Below, piece after piece: positions 26,589 through 35,406 of a stretch of DNA of 64,000 nucleotides. The translations under genes were made by a program, and so were the position numbers. Origin of the DNA: Bradyrhizobium zhengyangense (GTDB lineage: Bacteria > Pseudomonadota > Alphaproteobacteria > Rhizobiales > Xanthobacteraceae). Every line of letters starts with the position of its first letter. The first letter of the stretch is position 1. The stretch covers positions 124,001-188,000 of the forward strand of contig NZ_JAKLUA010000009.1 in assembly GCF_022012435.1 (NCBI RefSeq), given 5' to 3'. The notes under the pieces are model-generated. The model saw only the letters and a program-made list of their open reading frames with translations, made no database searches and was not told where the DNA came from.

Positions 26589-28886
26589 ATGTTGACACGC
26601 CTGCACCGTTTGCGATGTGGCGCGAAGCTGAAGAAGACAATTGCCCTAGTTGCCGCGGGGGCTCTGACGGGATGCGGCGCGCCACTCACGTGGCAGGACA
26701 CTCACACCAAACCTGACGTAATGGATGAGGTTCGTAATCAGGATCTGCTTCCCCGATTTCCGGAACGCACCGCAGAAGCCGATCTGCAAGGCACTGTCCG
26801 GCCAGGTCGCGCCCAACTCTTTTCGGCCGAGCCGGTCTCTTCTATGCAGGCAATCGTGGCCCCGGCGACGAGTACCGGCACCGGTCCCGGGTATGAACTG
26901 AATTTCGAAAACGCCACGATTGCGTCGGTTGCAAAAACTGTACTCGGCGACATCCTGAAGACGAGCTACACAATCGACCCGCGTGCTCAGGGCAATATCA
27001 ATATTGCGTCGGGAAGGCCGGTTCCGAAGCAGGACTTGCTGTTCGTGTTCGAGAGTGCGCTCCGATTGGCAGGAGTCGCGCTCGTCCGCGACGGCGCCGC
27101 TTATCGAATTGTCCCACAGACAGAGGCACTCGCAGCCGGCAGTCTTGATTCGCAGCCTGCAAACGTGGAGCCGGGATTTGGCGTCTCTGTCGTGCCGCTT
27201 CAATACATATCGGCCGGGACGCTGATGCAGCTCCTGGATAGTTTTGCTACGAAGCCCGGTGCGGTTCGCGTGGATAAGGCTCGCAACATGCTGCTGGTTC
27301 AGGGCACAGGGCCCGAGCGTCGCACGGTCGTCGATACGGCTGTTGGTTTCGACGTTGATTGGATGCGGGGGCAGTCAGTCGGTATCTTTCCACTCCAGAA
27401 CAGCGCTCCTGAGCCTGTCCTGACAGAACTCGAAAAAATCTTGAATTCAAAGGAAGGCGACGTTGGGCACGATCTTGTCAAGTTTCAGGTAATGGAGCGC
27501 CGCAACGCGATTTTGGCGGTAACCTCCAAGCCGCAGCTCCTGCGAACGGTCCAGACTTGGATTGGCCGACTCGACGCATCAGATCCTGCCCGTGTTGTTG
27601 TACATGTCCGCCGGGTCAAGTACGGCGACGCCCGGCAGCTCGCGAAAGTGCTCGGCGAAATCTTCGGCGGAGGCAGCTCAAATGCAACCGACAGCGCGGC
27701 GGGACAGGTCGCGCCTGGGAGCGGTTTGGTGAGGACATCGTCCAATGCCGACCGACTACCAGCCATCTCAACGACTTCCAGCTCCTCCACAAGCACAAAA
27801 GGCAATACTGATTTCGGCGGAGGCGCACTCGGGGGCGGATCGCGAACAGGGAACGACACTGGCGGCTCGGAGCTACAGAGCGCTGGCCTTAGCGGCAGGC
27901 CCGTGATGGAGGGGATTCGCATCGCAGCCGACGTTTCCACGAACTCCCTGCTTATCTATGCGAACGCTCAGAATTACCGGACCGTCGAACAGACCATACG
28001 CCAGCTCGACCAACCGCAGGCTCAAGTCGCGATCGATGCGACCATCGCTGAAGTTACGCTCAACAACAATCTGAGCTACGGGGTTCAATTTTTCATCCAA
28101 AGCAAAAACCTCGGTATGGCTCCCGATCGAGGCTCCGCCCTGAACGTCCCAAGCTCCCCCCCAGGACAGCAGTCGAGCGTCCTCAATGGCGTCGCATCCG
28201 CTTTCCTTAACCGCGCCTTCCCAGGCTTTAATTTCCTCGTCGGCCCTGAGGCGCAGCCCAACATGATCATAGATGCGCTGCACGCGGTGACAGATGTCAA
28301 GATATTATCGAACCCTTCGCTGGTTGTGATCGACAATCAGGTCGGCACACTACTCGTTGGGAACGAGATCCCGGTATCGACCGGCACCGGCAACGTTCTC
28401 AATTCGGCGACCGGCACCAACAACACGATCATCAACTCAATCGACTATCGCAACACCGGCATTATCTTGCGCGTCATTCCTCGGGTTAGTCCCGACGGCA
28501 ACGTGCGCCTCGATATCGAGCAAGAAATCAGTCAGGCGACGAACGCGACCGCGAACTCGCTCACGCCGACCGTCTCGCAACGCAAAGTGAAGAGCTCTGT
28601 CGCCGTGCCGAACGGGCAAACCGTACTCTTGGCAGGCCTCATTCAGGAAAACACTGAAGTCGATCGTGGTGGGATTCCGGTTCTCGACGAGATACCGAAA
28701 ATTGGCGACCTCCTGTCGCACCAGAACAAGACGACGACCCGGACCGAGCTCATTATCTTCATCCGTCCGCAAGTCATTCGGGACAGCATTGCCGCCCACT
28801 ACGTCGCCGAGGAGTTTCGGGCAAAGCTGCGCGGAACGGTCGAGTCCCTTCCTTCCAAGGGAAGACAACCGCCACTACTTCAATGA
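26589..28886 (+). CDS. gspD: Secretin GspD, predicted lipoprotein
   Basis: 765 aa from the ATG at 26589 (an ATG at 26556 adds 11 residues). The N-terminus ends in a lipobox, ALVAAGALTGC, so the protein is probably lipidated, unlike the usual secretin with a plain signal peptide. Then follow N0 (YELNFENATIASVAKTVLGD), N1-N3 domains with a Ser/Gly-rich insert near residues 370-440, and the secretin barrel (VKILSNPSLVVIDNQVGTLL; VPNGQTVLLAGLIQENTEVD; RTELIIFIRPQVI). It forms the outer-membrane channel. No pilotin gene is visible, which fits a self-piloting liposecretin such as HxcQ. Confidence 0.92.
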   Translation: MLTRLHRLRCGAKLKKTIALVAAGALTGCGAPLTWQDTHTKPDVMDEVRNQDLLPRFPERTAEADLQGTVRPGRAQLFSAEPVSSMQAIVAPATSTGTGPGYELNFENATIASVAKTVLGDILKTSYTIDPRAQGNINIASGRPVPKQDLLFVFESALRLAGVALVRDGAAYRIVPQTEALAAGSLDSQPANVEPGFGVSVVPLQYISAGTLMQLLDSFATKPGAVRVDKARNMLLVQGTGPERRTVVDTAVGFDVDWMRGQSVGIFPLQNSAPEPVLTELEKILNSKEGDVGHDLVKFQVMERRNAILAVTSKPQLLRTVQTWIGRLDASDPARVVVHVRRVKYGDARQLAKVLGEIFGGGSSNATDSAAGQVAPGSGLVRTSSNADRLPAISTTSSSSTSTKGNTDFGGGALGGGSRTGNDTGGSELQSAGLSGRPVMEGIRIAADVSTNSLLIYANAQNYRTVEQTIRQLDQPQAQVAIDATIAEVTLNNNLSYGVQFFIQSKNLGMAPDRGSALNVPSSPPGQQSSVLNGVASAFLNRAFPGFNFLVGPEAQPNMIIDALHAVTDVKILSNPSLVVIDNQVGTLLVGNEIPVSTGTGNVLNSATGTNNTIINSIDYRNTGIILRVIPRVSPDGNVRLDIEQEISQATNATANSLTPTVSQRKVKSSVAVPNGQTVLLAGLIQENTEVDRGGIPVLDEIPKIGDLLSHQNKTTTRTELIIFIRPQVIRDSIAAHYVAEEFRAKLRGTVESLPSKGRQPPLLQ

Positions 28887-28902
28887 AGGAGCAACGAGGA
28901 AA

Positions 28903-29502
28903 ATGCCGGAACGCCTCTCGCGTTGCTCGCAAAAGTTTCTCACGTTCCGAGCACCGACCCACGTCACGGTCACGGCGGCATTCGTCCTCTGCGCCGTCTG
29001 CATGGCGACGAGCGTCGCAGCGGATCCGAGCTCCGCAGGCCTCCTCGGGGCGGCATTCTCCGCCGTTGCCATCGCAATCGCCGTTATAGATGCGCGACTC
29101 TTCGTAATACCAGACGAACTGACCATCCTGGCGCTTGTACTCGGATTGGCAAACGTGTTCGTGCAACCTCCAGACTGGATGGTGCCGACGCTCGCGACGG
29201 CAGCATCGCGCGGAGCGGCATTAGCCGCGATGTTCTGGCTATTGCGCATCGCCTACAGGTCCGTCCGTCTGCGCGACGGCATCGGGTTGGGGGACGTCAA
29301 ACTCGCCGGCGTTGCTGGAGTCTGGCTCGATTGGAATCTGATTCCAATCGCAATCGAGGTCGCGGCCGGATCAGCTTTAATCGCCTGCGGAATTGCGGCG
29401 CTTCTCCGTCGCGACAGCATCCAAGCCATCACCCGGCTGCCGTTCGGTCTGTTCTTCGCGCCAGCCATTTGGGTCACATGGCTGATATGGAAGGTCTGGT
29501 GA
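28903..29502 (+). CDS. Prepilin peptidase (A24 family), GspO-like
   Basis: 199 aa from the ATG at 28903, 16 bp after gspD. Several membrane segments and both aspartate motifs of the family are present: AIAVIDARLFVIPDELT and GIGLGDVKLAGVAG (GxGDxK). It lacks the N-terminal methylase domain of full-length PilD, as in short TadV-like enzymes. It would cleave the leaders of GspG-K at the cytoplasmic membrane face. Confidence 0.88.
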   Translation: MPERLSRCSQKFLTFRAPTHVTVTAAFVLCAVCMATSVAADPSSAGLLGAAFSAVAIAIAVIDARLFVIPDELTILALVLGLANVFVQPPDWMVPTLATAASRGAALAAMFWLLRIAYRSVRLRDGIGLGDVKLAGVAGVWLDWNLIPIAIEVAAGSALIACGIAALLRRDSIQAITRLPFGLFFAPAIWVTWLIWKVW

Positions 29503-29547
29503 GGTTCGAATGATCGTTGCAGATTGCAAATCGACTCGGGAACATCT

Positions 29548-30033
29548 ATGAAGAATGCACGCCCCCTGATCGGAACTTTGTTCCTCACACTGTGGACTAT
29601 CGGCAACGTGTTCGGCGCCGAACTCTCCGAAAACGGGCGCTCATTCGCGCGGCGACATGTTTCGGCGGCGGGCGGTGCGATTGAAGCATGCCGGTCCGCT
29701 CGAGCCGCAGCTGTCTTGGGCTTCAGGCACGAACATGGCTTCAATGTCCCGCAGTCCTACGAGATAGCCGCGGCGTATTACCACACGGCAGCCGCATGCG
29801 GTGATCCGACAGGCCAATATTTGTTCGGCCTCTCCTACGATAAGGGGCATGGCGTTGCGCAGGATGGCGTTCTTGCGTACATGTGGCTGAATTTGGCTGC
29901 CGCCCACGCTCCTCAGCTACGGCGCCCGTATTACCTTCGAACAAGAGACGCGGTAGCCAATAATCTCACGCCTGCACAACTCAGCCAAGCTCAATGGCTA
30001 GCCATTCAATGGCGGCCCGGAACGGCACCTTAA
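29548..30033 (+). CDS. Small secreted Sel1-repeat protein
   Basis: 161 aa from the ATG at 29548 with a signal peptide (PLIGTLFLTLWTIGNVFGA). Two Sel1-like helical repeats are visible (ARAAAVLGFRHEHGFNVPQS; PTGQYLFGLSYDKGHGVAQD, then AYMWLNLAAA). Such repeats bind partner proteins. It is the last gene of the secretion cluster, 45 bp after the peptidase gene, so it may be an assembly factor or exported protein. No enzyme motif. Confidence 0.75.
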   Translation: MKNARPLIGTLFLTLWTIGNVFGAELSENGRSFARRHVSAAGGAIEACRSARAAAVLGFRHEHGFNVPQSYEIAAAYYHTAAACGDPTGQYLFGLSYDKGHGVAQDGVLAYMWLNLAAAHAPQLRRPYYLRTRDAVANNLTPAQLSQAQWLAIQWRPGTAP

Positions 30034-30765
30034 TCCCACTTTTCGAGGTTCCGACCAGGCCTTCTTCGATCATGTGCGAATGGTGCTAGCCGTCGCTTTT
30101 CGCGGCGCAGCTAGGATGCATCTGTAGACTCTCGGTTCGGCGGCGTGGCGGTCGACGTCGGTTCTGATCTGCTCGGGTTCGGCGCACGAGCCACCGGTCT
30201 TGCGCGCCTTCTGCTCAATTCCTTCGCTCGGAATAGCGAAATTCACAGCGAGCAGATCATTGCCGTGCCTTCTTAAGTTACGCCTTGCTTGCGTATTCAC
30301 GTGGAGCCAGCCCGGCAATTTGGCTATAAAATGCGGAAAGTCAGTCCCATGGGCGGGTGACAAGGTCTGCCGGAGTTGCCGCCCCGGCGCCGAGCGGTTT
30401 TGGCGGTCCCAATCCGTCCAACATGATTGCATCGCCTTCCGGCGGCACCAACCTACTCCGCATGCGCCGGCTCGGGCTGTCCTGTGTTCGTGCTGAATTC
30501 GTTACTGGGCGTCGTTGCCGAGTAAGAACTCTGCGGCGTAGCACTATATATATCGCGTCAGGGCCCAGAGTTGTGTTACCGCACACAGTTCGAGGGGATG
30601 ACGGAGCGTGCGCGGTAAGACCCTCACGATCCATATTCGGCCGCAGCCAGTCCAAGAAGGATAGCCAGCACGAAACTTCTTGGGCATCGTTTGAACGCGG
30701 CTGCTGGAAGTCGCCTGAGTTGCCGATGCGAAGCGCGGGCCCCCGAGCCCTAGAGACCGATCCGG
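30034..30765. other. 732-bp stretch without a supportable gene
   Basis: Frames on both strands are open for 100-150 codons and overlap each other, but their translations are Arg/Pro/Ser-rich and resemble no family. I see no clear repeat, terminator or RNA gene. It may be a decayed gene. Confidence 0.5.
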
Positions 30766-31851
30766 TCACGTCTTGTACAAGCTATACAGATTGGATTCGA
30801 AGCTCGCTTCTGCGACCCTGAACCAGGTCACGATGTCCTCACGAAACTTCAGCCATTCGCTGTAGATCTTGCGAAACTCGGCATTCTTCTCCGTCTCTTC
30901 GGCGTAGAGCGAGAATGCCGCGCGATAGCCGCCCTCCATGATCTCGCGCGAGAATGGCCTGAGCTCGGTGCCGTTTGCGATCAGCCGACGCAGCGGCGCC
31001 ATGTTGCTGGCGTCGTAATGCGACAGCATGTCCCAGGAGGCCTCCGCGGCGGCCACCTCGAATGCCCGCTGATAATGAGCAGGCAAGGCCGACCAAGCCT
31101 TCGCTCCTACATAGAAGGCCAACTGCCCCGTGCAATCCCACCAGCCCGGGTAATAGTAATATTTTGCGACTTTGTTGAAGCCCAGCTTCTCGTCATCGTA
31201 GGGGCCGACCCATTCGACCGCGTCAATCGTGCCTCTTTCTAGTGCAGCATAGGTGTCGCCGCCGGCAATGTTCTGAGGAACGACGCCGAGGCGTGCGACC
31301 ACGTCGCCCGCAATGCCGGGGATGCGCATCTTGAGGCCCTTCAGATCATTGAGCGTATTGACCTCGCGGCGAAACCAACCGCCCATCTGCACGCCCGTGC
31401 TGCCGCCGGGAAAGTTCACGACGCCGTAGGACTTGAAGAACTCCCTGAACAGTTCGAGCCCGCCGCCGCGATACATCCACGACAGATGCTGGCGTGGCGT
31501 CATTCCGAACGGCAGCCCGGTGTCGATCGCAAACGCCTTGTTCTTGCCGCTGTAGTAGATCGATGCCGTGTGTCCTATCTCGACCGTTTCGCTCTGCACG
31601 GCATCGAGTACCTGCAGGCCTGGCACGATTTCCCCGGGGCCGAACACCTGAATCTGGAAGCCGCCATCCGTCATCTCCTCGACGTGCTTGGCAAGGCGAA
31701 CGGCGATACCGTGAATGGTGTCGAGGTTCTTGGGATAGCTGGACGCCAGGCGCCAGCGGATCGTGGCCTTTTGCGCTCGGACGACAGAGGGGGCGGTCAG
31801 CGGCAACAGGCCGACCGCGGCAACTCCAACAATAGCTCGACGGGTCTTCAT
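30766..31851 (-). CDS. TRAP transporter solute receptor, DctP/TakP type
   Basis: 361 aa from the ATG at 31851, with a Tat- or Sec-like leader (MKTRRAIVGVAAVGLLPLTA). The body matches periplasmic TRAP receptors: WRLASSYPKNLDTIHG, FGPGEIVPGLQVLDAVQ, GLKMRIPGIAGDVVARLGV (with the substrate-binding Arg), ERGTIDAVEWVGPYDD and AKYYYYPGWW. These are strong marks of the TakP branch that binds 2-oxoacids. No DctQ or DctM membrane genes occur nearby, so it must use a distant partner. It follows a ThDP enzyme gene on the same strand by 88 bp, and 2-oxoacid substrates fit both. Confidence 0.87.
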   Translation of the reverse strand: MKTRRAIVGVAAVGLLPLTAPSVVRAQKATIRWRLASSYPKNLDTIHGIAVRLAKHVEEMTDGGFQIQVFGPGEIVPGLQVLDAVQSETVEIGHTASIYYSGKNKAFAIDTGLPFGMTPRQHLSWMYRGGGLELFREFFKSYGVVNFPGGSTGVQMGGWFRREVNTLNDLKGLKMRIPGIAGDVVARLGVVPQNIAGGDTYAALERGTIDAVEWVGPYDDEKLGFNKVAKYYYYPGWWDCTGQLAFYVGAKAWSALPAHYQRAFEVAAAEASWDMLSHYDASNMAPLRRLIANGTELRPFSREIMEGGYRAAFSLYAEETEKNAEFRKIYSEWLKFREDIVTWFRVAEASFESNLYSLYKT

Positions 31852-31939
31852 GGTTCCACCCTGGTTCTTTATGATTGTTGATTGTCGTAGGTTGGATCGC
31901 TGACGGCGTGCCCGCTCCTCCGGCGCGCCGTCCGCCAAT

Positions 31940-33616
31940 CTAGAGCTTCCGTTCCATCACGGCATCGAAATTGGTGACGGGCGGAAAGGCTTCCTTGTCG
32001 ATGACGACGTCGATCACGAACGGATTGGATGCCTTCATTGCGACCGCCATGGCTGCCACAAATTCCTCGCGATTGGTGGCGCGTGCGCCCCTTGCACCCA
32101 GCGCGATTCCGGCCGCGGCGAAGTCGACGCGCCCGAAATCGTTCGCTTCCGCAACCACATTTCCCTTCCAGCGATATTTCTCGTGATATTCGAAGGCGAG
32201 CGCGCTGTTGTTCATGACGATGATCACGACCGGCAGCCTGTAGCGAACCGCCGTCTCGACATCAGCCAGGTGATAGCCGGCGCCGCCGTCGCCGGTAATG
32301 CATACCACCTTCTCCGATCGCGCGATCTGGACGCCGAGCGAGGCGGGGAGCGCCCAGCCGAGCGATCCGACTGCGCGGAAGAAGGCGTCGTAACGCAGCG
32401 TCGGGAACAGCACGCCGGTCCAGGCAGCCATGTAACCTGTGTCTGCGACCAGCGTGATCTCGCTGCCATAGCGGGAGAGCTCGTCGAGCACCGAAAGCGG
32501 GGAGAGGGCCGTGTTGCCACCTGACGCAGCGAGTTGTTCGCGGTGATTAGCTGTCCATTTATCAGTATCGCGGCGGCAGCGGTCCAGCCAGGCGGACGAT
32601 GTCCGCAAATTCTGCTGTTTAACGAGGTCAAGTAGGTCGGTGAGGAAGATCTTGATGTCGGCGCGGACACCGAGGCGTGGCGCGTAGGTGTTAATGAGGG
32701 AAGCCGGATCATGGTCGATCTGGATCACGGTCGCCTTGCGGCTCGGCAAAGTGTAGCCGTTGGTTGCCAGTCCGCCCAATCGGGTCCCGAGAGCGAGGGC
32801 GCAATCGGCCTCTGCCACGAGCTTGTTGGCGCTCACCGAGGAATAGCGTCCGACGATGCCGCAGAAATTCGGGTGTGACGTCAGAATGGCCGGCTTGCCG
32901 CCAGCCGTGGCGACGATCGGGATGCCCGCAAGGTCCGACAGCAGTGCCAGTTCGGCCCACGCGCCGGCAAGCCGCACGCCCTCGCCGACAAACAGAACCG
33001 GGCGCTCCGCGCGCTTGAGGAGGTCGAGCGCCGTAGCAACCTCGGTGCCGAGCGCACGCACCTTGCTGGCGGCATTTGAGTAGGAACGTTCTAGCCGGTT
33101 CGCGGTTTGCGGGTCCCCGGGCAGCGCGAAGAAATTCTTCGGCACGTCGAGATGGGTGGGTCCGCATGTCGGTGTCGCCGCGATGTGAAGCGCCTGCGAG
33201 ACGAGACTCCCAGTCATCTCAGGAGCGGCGACGGCACCGTTCCACTTCGTGACGGGCTGGAAAATGACATGTTGGTCGAGGTCCTGATACTCGTTCATGT
33301 GCAGGGCTTGCGTCGCGGTCGCTCCTGTCAGCGCGAATACCGGCGATTGGGCCCAGACGGCATCTGCCAGTGCGGCCGCGACGTTGGCGGCGCCGGGCCC
33401 GGCCTGCCCATAGGCCGGCGCGACGCGGCCGCTGGCGCGGGCATAACCGTCCGCCATGTAGACCGCGCTGGCCTCGCTGCGTGCGACCACCATTCGAATT
33501 CCGGCATCGCGAAGCGCGATCCACAACGGCTGGTCGCCGCCGGTGAGGAGGAAGAAGTTCTCGACACCGGCATGCTTTAGCGCAGCGGTGATGTCGGTGG
33601 CCACGTTGTTTGTCAT
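31940..33616 (-). CDS. Thiamine diphosphate-dependent enzyme, acetolactate synthase-like
   Basis: 558 aa from the ATG at 33616 (an upstream ATG at 33670 adds 18 residues and would overlap a palindrome). The ThDP-activating Glu is in VVARSEASAVYMADGYAR (near residue 48), and the cofactor motif is GDGGAGYH ... VMNNSA near the C-terminus. The three-domain layout is that of IlvB-like decarboxylases and synthases. The product is unknown; a 2-oxoacid decarboxylase or lyase is likely, as its divergent neighbour is an aldehyde dehydrogenase and its downstream gene a 2-oxoacid receptor. Confidence 0.82.
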   Translation of the reverse strand: MTNNVATDITAALKHAGVENFFLLTGGDQPLWIALRDAGIRMVVARSEASAVYMADGYARASGRVAPAYGQAGPGAANVAAALADAVWAQSPVFALTGATATQALHMNEYQDLDQHVIFQPVTKWNGAVAAPEMTGSLVSQALHIAATPTCGPTHLDVPKNFFALPGDPQTANRLERSYSNAASKVRALGTEVATALDLLKRAERPVLFVGEGVRLAGAWAELALLSDLAGIPIVATAGGKPAILTSHPNFCGIVGRYSSVSANKLVAEADCALALGTRLGGLATNGYTLPSRKATVIQIDHDPASLINTYAPRLGVRADIKIFLTDLLDLVKQQNLRTSSAWLDRCRRDTDKWTANHREQLAASGGNTALSPLSVLDELSRYGSEITLVADTGYMAAWTGVLFPTLRYDAFFRAVGSLGWALPASLGVQIARSEKVVCITGDGGAGYHLADVETAVRYRLPVVIIVMNNSALAFEYHEKYRWKGNVVAEANDFGRVDFAAAGIALGARGARATNREEFVAAMAVAMKASNPFVIDVVIDKEAFPPVTNFDAVMERKL

Positions 33617-33672
33617 TCTAGTCCTCCCCGCGCGGGTTCGTCGACCTGCAACGTCAATAAAGTATGTCATAC

Positions 33673-33758
33673 CGTATTATTGCAAAAGATATTTTGTCAA
33701 ACCTCCCTCAGGGCGCGTAGTAAGCAATAGCTTGACCTCACTAAAAGCCAATAATACG
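33673..33758. promoter_or_regulatory. Paired 10-bp inverted repeats in a divergent promoter
   Basis: CGTATTATTG (33673-33682) and its exact reverse complement CAATAATACG (33749-33758) flank the gap between the ThDP-enzyme and aldehyde-dehydrogenase genes. The second copy overlaps the -10 box of a plus-strand promoter: TTGACC (33732-33737), 17 bp, TACGAT (33755-33760). A further palindrome GTATGTCATAC lies at 33662-33672. A repressor, perhaps the GntR protein encoded at 37878, could bridge both sites. Confidence 0.5.
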
Positions 33759-33799
33759 ATATTATGATTCCAGATATTTATGCTGCAGGGAGGCGTTCC

Positions 33800-35275
33800 G
33801 TGAAGAAGTACCAGATGTATATCGGTGGAAAGTGGGAGGATCCGGCCTCGGGCGAGTGGTTCGAGACCATGAATCCCTACACCGCCGAGCCATGGGCGTT
33901 GATCCCGCGCGGCAATGCCGAGGATGCCGCGCGCGCAGTCCAGGCGGCGCATCGGGCGATGAATGTGGGGCCGTGGCCCAAGCTGAATGCAACGCAGCGC
34001 GGCGCGCTGATGCGCAAGCTGGGGGACCTGATCGCGGCGAATGCAGAGCGGCTCGCCGAGATCGAAGTGAGGGACAACGGCAAGCTGATCAGCGAGATGC
34101 GAGGGCAGCTCAATTACATTCCGCAATGGTACTATTACTTCGGCGGCCTCGCGGACAAGATTCAGGGCTCGGTCATCCCGATCGACAAGCCCAACATGTT
34201 CACCTACACCAAGCACGAGCCGGTCGGCGTCGTCGTCGGTATCATCCCCTGGAATTCGCCGTTGATGCTGGTCGCCTGGAAGCTTGCGCCGGCGCTGGCG
34301 GCCGGAAATACCGTGGTGCTCAAGCCCTCGGAATTCACCTCCGCATCGCTCCTCGAGATGATGGCGCTGGTGGAGGAGGCGGGCTTCCCCCCTGGGGTCA
34401 TCAACGTGGTTACCGGCTTTGGCAATGAGGTCGGGCCGGCGCTGGTCGAGCATCCTCAGGTCGCCAAGGTCGCGTTCACCGGCTCCGATGCCACCGGCCA
34501 GAAGATCTACAAGGGCGCTGCGCGCGGCCTGAAACGCGTCAGCCTGGAGCTGGGCGGCAAGTCGCCCAATATCGTGTTCGACGACGCCAATCTCGACAAT
34601 GCGGTCAACGGCGCCATTGCCGGAATCTTCGCGGCCGTCGGGCAGGCGTGCATCGCCGGTTCGCGAATGCTGGTACAGGAATCTGTCCACGACGCCTTCG
34701 TCGAAAAGCTCCTGAAGGCGGCGGCCACGATCAAGATGGGCGATCCAATGCAGAACGAAACACAGGTCGGGCCGGTCGCCAACCGGCCGCAGTTCGACAA
34801 GGTCCTCGCCTATATGGAGATCGGCAAGAAGGATGGCGCGCATCTGGCACTCGGAGGCGATCGTGCCCATCGGCCGGAATGCGGCAAGGGTCTCTTCGTC
34901 GAGCCCACGGTCTTCACCGGCGTCAAGAACAGCATGAGGATCGCGCAGGAGGAGGTGTTCGGCCCGATCCTGTCCGTGATCCCATTTCGCGATGAGGAGG
35001 AAGCCGTCGAGATCGGCAACGACATCCTCTTTGGTCTGGCCGCAGGCGTCTGGACGCAGAACATGAAGCGCGCCCATGTCATGGCTGACCGGCTAAAGGC
35101 CGGCATGGTCTGGGTCAATACCTACCGCACGGTGAGCTACATGGCCCCGTTCGGCGGTTACAAGCGCAGCGGTCTCGGTCGCGAAAACGGCATCGAGGCC
35201 ATCAACGAATACATGCAGACCAAGACCGTCTGGATGAGCAGCGGCGACGAGCCCTATCCGTTCGTGCTGCGATAA
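33800..35275 (+). CDS. Aldehyde dehydrogenase
   Basis: 491 aa from a GTG at 33800 that follows GGGAGG; the ATG at 33764 lies directly in the promoter region. Family signatures: IIPWNSPLMLVAWKLAPALA, the general-base LELGGK near residue 250, GQACIAGSR with the catalytic Cys near 284, EEVFGPILSV, and PFGGYKRSGLGRENG. It oxidises an aldehyde to the acid with NAD(P)+ in the cytoplasm. Divergent from the ThDP enzyme, so it may oxidise the aldehyde that enzyme makes. Upstream of an amidohydrolase and a TctC receptor on the same strand. Confidence 0.9.
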   Translation: MKKYQMYIGGKWEDPASGEWFETMNPYTAEPWALIPRGNAEDAARAVQAAHRAMNVGPWPKLNATQRGALMRKLGDLIAANAERLAEIEVRDNGKLISEMRGQLNYIPQWYYYFGGLADKIQGSVIPIDKPNMFTYTKHEPVGVVVGIIPWNSPLMLVAWKLAPALAAGNTVVLKPSEFTSASLLEMMALVEEAGFPPGVINVVTGFGNEVGPALVEHPQVAKVAFTGSDATGQKIYKGAARGLKRVSLELGGKSPNIVFDDANLDNAVNGAIAGIFAAVGQACIAGSRMLVQESVHDAFVEKLLKAAATIKMGDPMQNETQVGPVANRPQFDKVLAYMEIGKKDGAHLALGGDRAHRPECGKGLFVEPTVFTGVKNSMRIAQEEVFGPILSVIPFRDEEEAVEIGNDILFGLAAGVWTQNMKRAHVMADRLKAGMVWVNTYRTVSYMAPFGGYKRSGLGRENGIEAINEYMQTKTVWMSSGDEPYPFVLR

Positions 35276-35335
35276 ATCGCTGAGTTAGGTGATCCAGGGC
35301 GCATCGTCTCGGGATCAATTGCTAATTGCTCGTAA

Positions 35336-35347
35336 TATAGTACTATA
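35336..35347. promoter_or_regulatory. Palindrome TATAGTACTATA before the amidohydrolase gene
   Basis: A perfect 12-bp palindrome 59 bp upstream of the amidohydrolase start, in the only large gap on this strand between 33800 and 36879. It suggests separate control of the second half of the cluster. Confidence 0.35.
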
Positions 35348-35406
35348 AGATTTAATGGCCCCTGGGACCAACCCGTGGGGAACGAGGAAACAGGGAGGAG
35401 CGCCGC

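Noticed and set aside
33677..35077. A 466-codon minus-strand frame opposite the aldehyde dehydrogenase
   Set aside because: Antisense shadow of a clear dehydrogenase; no domain in the translation.
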